Positions 7,061-15,220 of a stretch of 64,000 nucleotides of DNA are shown here, piece after piece. This DNA is from Solirubrobacterales bacterium (GTDB lineage: Bacteria > Actinomycetota > Thermoleophilia > Solirubrobacterales > 70-9). Location of the stretch: NCBI GenBank assembly GCA_020438395.1, contig JAGQUR010000025.1:1-64000 (forward strand), given 5' to 3'. Below the pieces are notes generated by a model. The model did not search any database and was not told where the DNA came from. It worked only from the letters and a program-made list of their open reading frames with translations. Each line of letters opens with the position of its first letter. The stretch's first letter is position 1. The position numbers were made by a program, and so were the translations under genes.

Positions 7061-8632
7061 GTGAGCGAACCGAGGGAAGTGGATCTGGTCATCAAGGGCG
7101 GCACGGTGGTCAGCCCGAGCGGTACCCGCAAGGTAGGCGTCGCGGTTGACGGGGGCAAAGTCGTTGCCGTGACCGCCGACGAGTTCCTGCCACCTGCGAA
7201 GAAGACGGTTGACGCGACCGGGCTTCACGTGATCCCCGGACTGGTCGACACCGAGGCCCACCCCGGCTGTTACTCGCCACTCAAGGACGACCTCGCCAGC
7301 GAATCGATCGCTGCGGTCACCGCCGGCGTCACCACCTGGGGGGTCCACGCCCCCTCGACCCGGATGGGCCATCCCGACTTCGCCGAGTACGTCCAGAAGG
7401 AAGACGTCATGTCCTTCCATGACTCCTTCCCCTACTTCGAGGCGCTGACCGAATCCGACTCGGCGATCGACATCTTCCTCACCTACATGCTGGAGACCGA
7501 CCAGCAGGCCGCGGAAATCCCCGAGTACGCAAAGGATCACGGCGTCACCTCCTACAAGCTCTACCTCCAGGCGATGAGCCCCGAGGCCGAGCCGAACTGG
7601 CCGGGCCGCCGGGCCGGACTCGGTGCCGGCTTCGACGACGGCGTCTGCTGGGTGACCATGGAGAACGTCGCGGCGCTCGGCCGTCCCGGCGTGGTCTGCA
7701 TGCACTGCGAGAACTGGGAGATCGCCCGCATCTTCGACAAGCGACTGAAGGAAGAGGGGCGGACCGACTGGGCGACCTGGTCGGACCGCTCCCCCCATTA
7801 CCTCGAGGCCTCGCACATCCGTTGGTACGGGGACATGGCCGCCGAGATCGGCTGCCCGATCTACATCCAACATTCGACCACCCCAGAGTCCTACAAGGAG
7901 ATCCTCGAACTGCGCGGCCGCGGGGTCGAGATCTACGCCCAGACCGGTCCGCACTGGCTGCACTTCGGCAAGGGCGAGCACAACGCCTGGCGGATCAACG
8001 TGCCGCTCCGCTCCCGCGAGAACAATCCGAACATCTGGACAGCGCTGCAGTGCGGGATCATCGATTCGGTCGGCTCCGACCACGTGGTCGCCTGGGAGCC
8101 CGCCGATTACGAGTCCTCCTACAACGAGAACATCTGGGAGCTCAAGACCGGCTTCACCTCCAGGGTCGAGATGCACCTGCCGGTCCTGCTCGAAGGGGTC
8201 CATCAGGGCAAGCTCACGATCGAGCGCCTGGTCGAGGTGGCCTGCGCGAACCCGGCCCGGATCTTCGGCGTCTACCCGCAGAAGGGACTGATCGAGGTCG
8301 GCGCCGACGCCGACATCGTGCTGGTGGACCTGAACAAGGAAGTCACGGTCAAGAACGAGAACGTGCTGACCCGCTCGGGCTGGACATGCATCGACGGCCA
8401 CACCATTCACGGCTACCCGGTCGCCACCTTCCTGCGCGGCAAGCAGATGTCGAAGTTCGACGACGGTGCCCCCGGCCCGGAGTTCATCGGTGATGCCGAC
8501 GGTCACTACATCCGCCGGACCCCGGGCCAGGACCTGCTGCCGGTGGCCGGCGGCGAAGGGGCCCGGGCCGAGGTGCGGAAGCTGCCGAAGCTGGGCAAGC
8601 CCGAAGGCAGCGCAGTGGGGATCGATGTCTGA
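7061..8632 (+). CDS. Hydantoinase/dihydropyrimidinase-like amidohydrolase
   Basis: 523 residues. Cyclic amidohydrolases of this family open hydantoin, dihydropyrimidine or allantoin-like rings with a binuclear metal centre. Seen: N-terminal strand domain (VDLVIKGGTVVSPSG), GLVDTEAHPG (60-69), SYKLYLQ with the candidate carboxylated Lys, VCMHCEN, YIQHST, and GSDHVVAWEP with the catalytic Asp, then the C-terminal strand domain (GADADIVLVDLN). The usual D-x-H-x-H is D-T-E-A-H, so the first metal His is Glu65. GTG 7061 follows a GGAG ribosome site. It is the first gene of the operon and overlaps the next gene by 8 bases. Substrate unknown; ring opening is an inference. Confidence 0.85.
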   Translation: MSEPREVDLVIKGGTVVSPSGTRKVGVAVDGGKVVAVTADEFLPPAKKTVDATGLHVIPGLVDTEAHPGCYSPLKDDLASESIAAVTAGVTTWGVHAPSTRMGHPDFAEYVQKEDVMSFHDSFPYFEALTESDSAIDIFLTYMLETDQQAAEIPEYAKDHGVTSYKLYLQAMSPEAEPNWPGRRAGLGAGFDDGVCWVTMENVAALGRPGVVCMHCENWEIARIFDKRLKEEGRTDWATWSDRSPHYLEASHIRWYGDMAAEIGCPIYIQHSTTPESYKEILELRGRGVEIYAQTGPHWLHFGKGEHNAWRINVPLRSRENNPNIWTALQCGIIDSVGSDHVVAWEPADYESSYNENIWELKTGFTSRVEMHLPVLLEGVHQGKLTIERLVEVACANPARIFGVYPQKGLIEVGADADIVLVDLNKEVTVKNENVLTRSGWTCIDGHTIHGYPVATFLRGKQMSKFDDGAPGPEFIGDADGHYIRRTPGQDLLPVAGGEGARAEVRKLPKLGKPEGSAVGIDV

Positions 8633-9401
8633 GACGGGCGACAGCGGCAACGTCTGGGACGACGTCCTGCCGGAAGAAGACCGGCTGGTCTTCGAGGCCG
8701 CCGGTTGGGGCAAGGACGTCGGCTTCGGCGAGAAGCCCGTCCTGCTGGTCGTCGACGTGATCTACAACTTCTGCGGCGACGTGCCGGAGCCGATCCTCGA
8801 ATCGATCAAGCGCTGGCGCTACTCCTGTGGCGAGCGCAGCTGGGAGGGTGTCAGGCACCTCGAGCGGCTGATCGCCGCCGCCCGCGAGAAGCAGATCCCG
8901 ATCGTCTACACCGGCATGGACCGCCGGCCGGACGGCTTCGACCAGGGTGCCTGGAACTGGAAGAGCTATCGCTCCGGCGAGGCCTCTGACATCAAGGGCT
9001 CGCTCGGAAACGAGATCGTCGAGGAGATCAAGCCGGAGCCACAGGACATCTACTTCGTCAAGGACAAGCCAAGCGCCTTTCACGGGACCCACCTGCTCGA
9101 CTACCTGATCTATCTGGGGGCCGACACGGTGATCACGACCGGCACCACGACCAGCGGCTGCGTGCGGGCCAGCGCGGTCGATGCCACCCAGTACAACTAC
9201 CGCTCGATCGTGCCAGAGGAATGCGTCTGGGACCGCTCAATGATCTCCCACAAGGTCAACCTGCTCGACATCCAGATGAAATACGGGGATGTGAAGAAGA
9301 CCGACCAGGTGATCGAATATTTCAAGTCCCTGCCGGACCGGCCCTGCGGGCCGAACACCCCTACCGGCGTCGCCAACACCGACCAGGAGGTGCCGAAGTG
9401 A
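8625..9401 (+). CDS. Isochorismatase-fold cysteine hydrolase, N-carbamoylsarcosine amidase-like
   Basis: 258 residues. The family triad is visible: Asp44 (LLVVDVIYNF), Lys146 (FVKDKPSAFHGT) and nucleophile Cys179 (TTTSGCVRASA), with the usual G-T-T-T-S turn before Cys. Relatives hydrolyse N-carbamoyl or amide bonds (N-carbamoylsarcosine, ureidoacrylate, maleamate), releasing ammonia. Placed directly after a ring-opening amidohydrolase, it would be expected to act on the N-carbamoyl or amide product, as in creatinine/N-methylhydantoin or pyrimidine breakdown (inference). ATG 8625 was chosen from the ribosome site GTGGGG (8615-8620); it overlaps the upstream stop by 8 bases and shares GTGA with the downstream gene. 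Confidence 0.85.
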   Translation: MSETGDSGNVWDDVLPEEDRLVFEAAGWGKDVGFGEKPVLLVVDVIYNFCGDVPEPILESIKRWRYSCGERSWEGVRHLERLIAAAREKQIPIVYTGMDRRPDGFDQGAWNWKSYRSGEASDIKGSLGNEIVEEIKPEPQDIYFVKDKPSAFHGTHLLDYLIYLGADTVITTGTTTSGCVRASAVDATQYNYRSIVPEECVWDRSMISHKVNLLDIQMKYGDVKKTDQVIEYFKSLPDRPCGPNTPTGVANTDQEVPK

Positions 9402-9979
9402 GTGAAGAGCTGGACCTCGACGTGGAAGTCCGGAAGATCGTCACCGTGGTCGAAGAAGTCCACACCGAGGGCGGCCGGGGTGACGGCGGCGGCCCGCTGA
9501 AGAAAGTCGCTGTCGCGGTGGTCTTCAGGAACCCTTACGCGGGCAAGCCCTTTGCCGAGGACCTTTCAGAGTTGGTCGAGGCTTCGGCGGGTCTCGGCAA
9601 GCTGATCGGCGAACGGGCAAACGAGGCGATAGGCGGAGAAGTCGAAAGCCACGGCAAGGCGGTCGTGGTCGGGACGGGCGGCGAGCAGGAACACGGCAAC
9701 GCCGCCAAGACCACGGAGTTCGGTAACCCGTTCCGGGAAGGATTCGGTGGCGGAAAGGCCTGGCTGCCTTCGACCACCAAGCGTTGCGCCCCCGGCGCCA
9801 CTGTGGACGTTCCCCTCTGTTACAAGGACGAGATCTGGGTCCGCTCGCACTACGACACGATCACGATCCAGATCGAAGACGCCCCGGCGCCGGACGAGAT
9901 CGTCCTGATCGGGGCGGTCGCCTCCCGCGGCCGGCTCAACGCCCGCGTCGGTGGCAAGACCAAGGAAGAGGTCGAGTAG
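9398..9979 (+). CDS. DUF1185 (amino acid synthesis family) protein
   Basis: 193 residues from GTG 9398, which overlaps the upstream stop as GTGA and has GGAGG at 9386-9390. The pattern VRKIVTVVEEVHTEGG...VAVAVVFRNPYAG, then HGKAVVVGTGGEQEHGNA, RSHYDTITIQIEDAPAPDEIVLIGA and SRGRLNARVGG is that of PF06684. Structures of the family show a variant of the Bacillus chorismate-mutase fold, and no reaction has been established to my knowledge. Such genes often neighbour amidohydrolases. The conserved His and Glu residues around GEQEHG could form an active site between subunits (inference). No signal peptide, so cytoplasmic. Confidence 0.85.
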   Translation: MSEELDLDVEVRKIVTVVEEVHTEGGRGDGGGPLKKVAVAVVFRNPYAGKPFAEDLSELVEASAGLGKLIGERANEAIGGEVESHGKAVVVGTGGEQEHGNAAKTTEFGNPFREGFGGGKAWLPSTTKRCAPGATVDVPLCYKDEIWVRSHYDTITIQIEDAPAPDEIVLIGAVASRGRLNARVGGKTKEEVE

Positions 9980-10043
9980 AGACCATGGCCCGGGCCGGCA
10001 AGAGACTTGCGGCGCGGGCCGCAGGCGGATCGAGAGGAAGCCG

Positions 10044-11198
10044 GTGAGCCGGACCCTCGAGATCCGCAACCTCTCCGGCCTGGTGACCGGCAGGCTCGAT
10101 GACGATGTCCTGACCCCGGAAGTGATCCGGGTCGAAGACGGAACGATCGCCGGCTTCGAGCCCGGTCCCGACCCCGACGTCGTGCTCGACGCCGGCGGGG
10201 CGATGGTCTGCCCGGGCCTGATCGATTCGCATGCCCACGTGGTCTTCGGGGACTGGACGCCGCGCCAGAGCACCCTGGGCTGGATCGAGTCTTCGATGAA
10301 CGGCGGGGTGACCTCGATGATGTCGGCCTCCGAGGTCCACCTCCCGGGGCGGCCAAAGGACCGGGAGGGGGTGAAGGCCCTGGCGGTTGCCGCCCAGCGG
10401 GCCTTCGAGAATTTCCGTCCCGGCGGGGTGAAGGTGATGGCCGGCTCGGTGATCATCGAGCCCTGTCTTGAACCGGGGGATTTCGCTGAACTCAAGGAAA
10501 ACGGGGTGTGGCTGGCCAAGGTCGGATTCGGTGACTTCAGCCCCCAGGCGGACGCCGCGCCGCTGGTCCGGGCCGCACAGGAAAACGGCTTCGTCGTGAT
10601 GAACCACACCGGGGGCGCCTCGATCCCCGACTCATCGCCGGTCACCATCGATGATGTGCTGGCCCTCGGCTGCGACATCATCGGCCACGCCAACGGCGGA
10701 ACGACGGCCCTGCCGGACGAGGACCTTCCCCGCCTCTTTGACGCACCCGGTGCCATCCAGCTGGTTCAGGCCGGCAACCTCCGATCCAGCATGGAGATCG
10801 TCGAGGTCGCATGGGACAGGGACCTGCTCGACCGGCTTGTGCTGGCGACCGACACTCCGACGGGGACCGGAGTCATGCCGCTCGGCATGATCAAGACGGT
10901 CTGCGAGATCTCATCGCTCTGCGGCATGGCGGCCCCGAAGGCGATCGCCCTGGCGACCGGCAACAACGGTGCCGTCCTCGGGGTCGAACAGGGGGTGCTG
11001 GACACCGGCCGCCCCGCCGATCTCTTCTGCTGCTTCCGTCCTCTGGGTTCTTCCCAGAACGGGCCGCTGGAATCAATCGAATACGGCGACATCCCCGGGA
11101 TCGCCGCGGTTGTGATCGACGGCGAGGTGAGGGCACTCAGGTCGAGAAACACGCCGGCTCCGGACGGGGCCTGTGAAATCAAGGAGAAGAATGGCTGA
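10044..11198 (+). CDS. Enamidase-like amidohydrolase
   Basis: 384 residues. GTG 10044 is supported by GAGAGGAAG at 10032-10040. Metal-binding amidohydrolase signatures: DSHAHVVFGD (His63, His65), a Lys in WLAKVGFGDFS, VVMNHTGG, GHANGGTTALP and ATDTPTGTGVMPLGM with the catalytic Asp. The last two motifs are characteristic of enamidase, which hydrolyses 6-oxo-1,4,5,6-tetrahydronicotinate in anaerobic nicotinate fermentation. Here the other nicotinate-pathway genes are absent, so the substrate is probably another cyclic enamide or lactam. It is the second ring-type amidohydrolase in the operon and overlaps the DUF1989 gene by 8 bases. Confidence 0.8.
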   Translation: MSRTLEIRNLSGLVTGRLDDDVLTPEVIRVEDGTIAGFEPGPDPDVVLDAGGAMVCPGLIDSHAHVVFGDWTPRQSTLGWIESSMNGGVTSMMSASEVHLPGRPKDREGVKALAVAAQRAFENFRPGGVKVMAGSVIIEPCLEPGDFAELKENGVWLAKVGFGDFSPQADAAPLVRAAQENGFVVMNHTGGASIPDSSPVTIDDVLALGCDIIGHANGGTTALPDEDLPRLFDAPGAIQLVQAGNLRSSMEIVEVAWDRDLLDRLVLATDTPTGTGVMPLGMIKTVCEISSLCGMAAPKAIALATGNNGAVLGVEQGVLDTGRPADLFCCFRPLGSSQNGPLESIEYGDIPGIAAVVIDGEVRALRSRNTPAPDGACEIKEKNG

Positions 11199-11772
11199 AG
11201 TGATCGTCCCGGCAAGGGAAGCAAGGACCATGGAAGTGAAGAAGGGCCAGACCCTGGAGATTGTGGATCTCGAAGGGCAGCAGGTGGGGGATTTCACCGC
11301 CTGGCTCGCCTCGGACCCGAACGAATACCTCTCGCCCAGCCACACGGTCTCGTCGAACGGGAAGCTCGTTCCCGAGGTCGGAGACAACATCCTGTCGAAC
11401 CACCGCACCCCTCTCTTGAAGATCCTTCGCGACGACGTCGGACGGCACGACCTGGTTGTCCCCTGCTGCGACCCGGAGCGCTACGCGATCGACTACGACG
11501 CACCGGACCACGGCTCCTGCCTGCTCTCCCTGCAGACCGCGACCGAGGGCATGGGCCTTCCGTTGCGCGGCGAGATGTGCTGGAACGTCTTCATGAACAA
11601 CCAGGTGGAAGACGGGAAGATCGTCACCTACGAGCCGCCTCATCCGGCCGGTTCCACGATTGCGATGGAGGTGCTGGAGGACATGACCGTGGCCCTTTCG
11701 GCCTGCCCCCAGGACATCTCCGCGGTCAACGCCTTCAACCCGACCCCGATGGCGCTGAGGACCAGTGACTGA
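11191..11772 (+). CDS. DUF1989 (urea carboxylase-associated) protein
   Basis: 193 residues. ATG 11191 follows AAGGAGAAGA. Family marks: the N-terminal VPAREARTMEVKKGQTLEIVD barrel, QQVGDFTAW, LSPSHTV, the PCCDPERYAIDY...DHGSC block and EMCWNVFMN...ITYEPP-like end. PF09347 includes CgdA/CgdB, which together hydrolyse carboxyguanidine to allophanate, and other proteins linked to urea carboxylase. Here it is a single gene with no urea or guanidine carboxylase beside it, so it may act alone on another C-N substrate made by this pathway. It overlaps the upstream gene and abuts the aldolase-like gene without a gap. Confidence 0.85.
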   Translation: MAEVIVPAREARTMEVKKGQTLEIVDLEGQQVGDFTAWLASDPNEYLSPSHTVSSNGKLVPEVGDNILSNHRTPLLKILRDDVGRHDLVVPCCDPERYAIDYDAPDHGSCLLSLQTATEGMGLPLRGEMCWNVFMNNQVEDGKIVTYEPPHPAGSTIAMEVLEDMTVALSACPQDISAVNAFNPTPMALRTSD

Positions 11773-12438
11773 GTGACCGGAGTGCCGCGAACATCCGCCG
11801 ACGAAGTGGCCGAAGCAGCCCGGATCCTCACCGGAGCCGGGCTGGTCGAGGCATTCGGACATGTCTCGGCTCGCGATGGCGACGGTTTCCTGATCACCTC
11901 GACCCGGCCGCTCGGCGCCGCCGGCGGCGAGGATGTGCACAGGATGGATTCGCAGGGCAAAGCCCCGGAAGATGCTTCGGACGTGCCGCTGGAGACCCCG
12001 ATGCACGCCGCCGTCTACGCGGCCCGGGATGACGTGAACGCGATCTGCCGCACCCATTCCCCGGCTGCCGTCCGGGCCGGGGCCGAGGGCGAGGTGCCGC
12101 CGCTGGTCCATGGCCTCGGCGGACTTGCCGGTGAGGTGGCTTACTCGGGGCGTACCGACCTGGTTGCCGACGAGGCGGCCGGCAGGGAGGTCGCAGGAGA
12201 TCTCGGGGAGGCAAATTGTCTTTTGATCCGCGGAAACGGCGCGATCGCCACTGGCCGGAACATGGCCGAAGCGGTCGTCCGGGCCCGCTATCTGGAGGAG
12301 AGGTGCCTGGCTGGAAATGGGCTCGAACAGGAGGCCGGTTGGAGGGCCGACCTGCTGGGGCCCCGGGCCAGGTGGTTCGAAAAGGAAACGACCCGGGCCT
12401 TCGCCTGGTTGCGATGGAGGTATGGAGGAGATTCTTGA
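11773..12438 (+). CDS. Class II aldolase/adducin-fold protein with altered metal site
   Basis: 221 residues; GTG 11773 directly follows the DUF1989 stop. Fold marks: GLVEAFGHVSARDGDGFLIT, ETPMHAAVYAARDDVNAI, and LLIRGNGAIATGRNMAEAV. Classical members bind a divalent metal through H-x-H and a later His and cleave aldols or decarboxylate. Here the first pair reads RTHS (first His is Arg) and the later N-H-G reads G-N-G, leaving one obvious His ligand. It may therefore be a decarboxylase or hydrolase relative with different chemistry, or use other ligands. The catalytic-type Glu in ETPMH is present. Cytoplasmic, same operon. Confidence 0.75.
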   Translation: MTGVPRTSADEVAEAARILTGAGLVEAFGHVSARDGDGFLITSTRPLGAAGGEDVHRMDSQGKAPEDASDVPLETPMHAAVYAARDDVNAICRTHSPAAVRAGAEGEVPPLVHGLGGLAGEVAYSGRTDLVADEAAGREVAGDLGEANCLLIRGNGAIATGRNMAEAVVRARYLEERCLAGNGLEQEAGWRADLLGPRARWFEKETTRAFAWLRWRYGGDS

Positions 12439-12508
12439 CGGATCGCTGTGAGCTCGTCCCGGCCGGACGCCGAGCGGGTGTTTCGAACTGACTAACTAGA
12501 GAGGACCC

Positions 12509-13537
12509 ATGAAGTTCACAACCAGTTGGAAAAAGATCATGTTGCTGCTGGCGGCAACGATGGCCCTTGCGGTCGGCGTCGCAGCCTGCGGTTCAAGTGA
12601 CGACGATTCGGGCGGTTCCGGATCTGGCAGTTCAGGCGGCACCAAGAACGCGACCCTTGTGCTCGACTTCATCCCGGGAGCGGTTCACGCCGGGATCTAC
12701 GAGGCGATGCAGAAGGGCTACTACGAGGACAACGGCATCAACCTGAAGATCATCGAGCCGACCTCGACCGCCGACACCCTGAAGCTGATCGACGCCGGCA
12801 AGGCCGATTTCGGCATCGCCGATGGCATCGACCTGGCGACCCAGATCAGCGACGGCCGCGAAGCCCAGGGCATCATGGCGCTGCTCCAGCGTCCGCCCGG
12901 TGGCCTGATCACCCTGAAGGACGACAACATCACCGACCCGAAGCAGCTCGAGGGCAAGACTGTCGGAATCACCGGTGTGCCTTCGGACACGGCGATCCTG
13001 AACACGGTGATGAAGGACGCGGGCGGCAACCCCGACGACGCCAATGTGGTGACGATCGGCTTCAACGGGGTCCAATCCCTCGAAGCCGGAAAGGTGTCCG
13101 CCTTCACCGGATTCATCCCGGCCGACGGCGTCCAGGTTGAAGCCGACGGATACCCGACCAGGTCGTTCCCGCTGGACGAGTACGGCGGACCCTCCTACCC
13201 GGGACTGGTCGTCTTCTCGACCGAGACGAAGATCGGTGACGATCCCGACCTGATGCAGGGATTCGTGGACGCGACGATCAAGGGCTACCAGGATGCCCTG
13301 GCCGATCCGCAGGAGGCGCTGAACGCCCTCTACGCCCAGACCCAGGGTCTCGACAAGGGTCTGCAGAAGAAGGTGTTCGAAGCCTATGTCCCCTACTTCG
13401 GCCCGTCCGACACGTTCGGACAGTTCAACAAGGACAACCTGGAGTCACTGTCCACGTTCATGGTTGACAACGACCTGGCGAGCCAGCCGATCTCGCCCGA
13501 TCGTTACGCGACCACCGAGTTCACCCAGCCCAAGTAG
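12509..13537 (+). CDS. ABC transporter substrate-binding lipoprotein, NMT1/ThiY type
   Basis: 342 residues. A lipoprotein signal ends in LAVGVAAC-GSS (lipobox Cys at residue 27), followed by a Ser/Gly/Asp linker, so it is anchored outside the membrane. The mature fold has the NMT1/THI5 pattern: LVLDFIPGAVHAGIYEAMQKGYY, LIDAGKADFGIADG, GLITLKDDNITDPKQLEGKTVGITG. Relatives bind thiamin pyrimidine precursors, riboflavin, sulfonates or nitrate, so a small aromatic or heterocyclic ligand fits the operon. ATG 12509 has AGAGAGGA upstream. Followed at once by its ATPase and permease genes. Confidence 0.9.
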   Translation: MKFTTSWKKIMLLLAATMALAVGVAACGSSDDDSGGSGSGSSGGTKNATLVLDFIPGAVHAGIYEAMQKGYYEDNGINLKIIEPTSTADTLKLIDAGKADFGIADGIDLATQISDGREAQGIMALLQRPPGGLITLKDDNITDPKQLEGKTVGITGVPSDTAILNTVMKDAGGNPDDANVVTIGFNGVQSLEAGKVSAFTGFIPADGVQVEADGYPTRSFPLDEYGGPSYPGLVVFSTETKIGDDPDLMQGFVDATIKGYQDALADPQEALNALYAQTQGLDKGLQKKVFEAYVPYFGPSDTFGQFNKDNLESLSTFMVDNDLASQPISPDRYATTEFTQPK

Positions 13538-13571
13538 CGATCAGGGCTCAACACAAGTAAGGAGGATTGAC

Positions 13572-14396
13572 TTGCAGGCAGGTTCGAAACTCAGGATCGA
13601 AGATCTTTCCAAGACCTATCGAGGCGTCGGGGGTGGCGACAACGTCACCGCCCTGAAGGACGTCAACATCGAGATAGGGGCTGGCGAGTTCGTGTCGATC
13701 GTGGGGCCTTCGGGTTGCGGCAAGTCGACCCTCTTCAACATCATCGCCGGACTGATCCGGCCGTCGGGTGGCAAGGTGCTGCTCGACGGCCGGCAGCCCG
13801 ACGAGCTGCTCGGATCGGTCGGCTACATGCCACAGCGCGATTGCCTGATGCCCTGGCGGACCGTCCTTGACAACACCACCCTCGGCCTGGAGCTGAACGG
13901 CGTCCGCAAGAAGGAAGCCCACAAGCAGGCCCTGGCCGAGTTCGACCGCTTCGGACTGGCCGGGTTCGAGAAGCACTGGCCGGCCAAGCTTTCCGGCGGC
14001 ATGAAACAGCGTGCCGCCCTGCTCAGGACCTTCCTCGCCGGCCGCGACGTGATGCTGCTGGACGAGCCATTCGGCGCCCTCGATGCCCTGACCCGGGGGA
14101 ACATGCAGGAGTGGCTGCTGGACGTCTGGCAGGAAGACCGCAAGACCATTCTTTTCGTTACCCACGACGTCGAAGAGGCGATTTACCTCTCCGACCGTGT
14201 CTATGTGATGTCCGGCCGGCCGGGCCGGGTCTCGCTTGAAGTGAACGTCAATCTGGAACGGCCCAGGAAGGCGGAGGTCACCATGTCCCCCGAATTCCTG
14301 CTGCTCAAGCAGAAGCTGCTCAGGCCACTTGAGGAGGCCGCCGCCGGCGGGGGCCTCTTCGTTGATGACCGGCCCACCCTGGAGGAGCAGATCTGA
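13572..14396 (+). CDS. ABC transporter ATP-binding protein, SsuB/TauB/ThiZ type
   Basis: 274 residues. The start is TTG 13572, preceded by a very good AAGGAGG site; no ATG or GTG fits. Walker A GPSGCGKSTL, Q-loop MPQRDCLMPW, signature LSGGMKQRAALLR, Walker B VMLLDEPFGALD and H-loop FVTHDVEEA are all intact, so it should hydrolyse ATP to power import with the adjacent permease and lipoprotein. The final 30 residues extend past the core ATPase as in other SsuB-like proteins. It overlaps the permease start by one base (TGATG). Confidence 0.93.
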   Translation: MQAGSKLRIEDLSKTYRGVGGGDNVTALKDVNIEIGAGEFVSIVGPSGCGKSTLFNIIAGLIRPSGGKVLLDGRQPDELLGSVGYMPQRDCLMPWRTVLDNTTLGLELNGVRKKEAHKQALAEFDRFGLAGFEKHWPAKLSGGMKQRAALLRTFLAGRDVMLLDEPFGALDALTRGNMQEWLLDVWQEDRKTILFVTHDVEEAIYLSDRVYVMSGRPGRVSLEVNVNLERPRKAEVTMSPEFLLLKQKLLRPLEEAAAGGGLFVDDRPTLEEQI

Positions 14397-15220
14397 TGTT
14401 CGCCAGAGGAACCCGTTCCCGCCGCGTCGCCGCGGCGGTGCTCCCGCCGCTGCTCTTCGCGATCTTCGTGCTCGCCGTCTGGCAGCTCTACACGGTGGTC
14501 GGCAACATCAGGGAGTCAACCCTGCCGCCGCCGACCGACATCGCCAAGTCGATCTGGGAGAACCGCACCCTGCTGATCGACAACGCCTGGGTCACCATCA
14601 AGGAAATCCTGATCGGCTTCGTCTTCGCGATCCTGCTCGGGGTCGGTCTGGCGGTCCTGATCCGCAGTTCCCGCACGATCGAACGGGCGATCTATCCCTG
14701 GCTGGTCGTCTCCCAGATGGTGCCGATCCCGGCCATCGCTCCGCTCCTGATCATCTGGTTCGGTTTCGAACTCCAGCCCAAGGTGATCGTCATCATGCTG
14801 GTCAGCTTCTTCCCGATCGCGGTCAACACGATCGATGGCCTCAGGGCGGCCGAGCCGGAACTGCTCAACCTGCTGAAGACCCTGAAGGCGAACGCCTGGC
14901 AGCGCTTCCGCAAGGCGCAGTTGCCTGCCGCCCTGCCCTTCCTCTTCTCGGGGCTGAAGGTCGCCGCCGCGCTCTCGGTGATCGGCGCGGTCTTCGCCGA
15001 ATGGGTGGGCGCGTCGGAAGGCCTCGGCTACCTGATCCTGGTCCTGAACAACCAGACTGCGACCACTGACATGTTCGCTGTGATCTTCACGCTGGCCTTG
15101 ATCGGCATCCTGCTTTTCCTGATCGTCACCCTGCTGGAACGGCTGCTGCTCCCCTGGTACTACGAGTCGCGTGAGAGCGAAGGGGAAGGCCTCCACCTCG
15201 AAGTCGAGGAGAAGGCATGA
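14396..15220 (+). CDS. ABC transporter permease, SsuC/ThiX type
   Basis: 274 residues with about six hydrophobic spans starting at residue 13. The cytoplasmic EAA loop is present as LKTLKANAWQRFRKAQLPAALPFLFSGLKVA (the conserved G is displaced), the docking site for the ATPase. The membrane subunit of the same importer. It overlaps the ATPase stop by one base and the deaminase start as ATGA at 15217-15220, pointing to translational coupling of transport and catabolism. Confidence 0.92.
   Translation: MFARGTRSRRVAAAVLPPLLFAIFVLAVWQLYTVVGNIRESTLPPPTDIAKSIWENRTLLIDNAWVTIKEILIGFVFAILLGVGLAVLIRSSRTIERAIYPWLVVSQMVPIPAIAPLLIIWFGFELQPKVIVIMLVSFFPIAVNTIDGLRAAEPELLNLLKTLKANAWQRFRKAQLPAALPFLFSGLKVAAALSVIGAVFAEWVGASEGLGYLILVLNNQTATTDMFAVIFTLALIGILLFLIVTLLERLLLPWYYESRESEGEGLHLEVEEKA

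Noticed and set aside
6968-8713. Long open frame on the minus strand opposite the hydantoinase-like gene
   Set aside because: The complementary strand of high-GC genes often stays open; this frame lacks a family match and a ribosome site, while the plus strand has a clear amidohydrolase.
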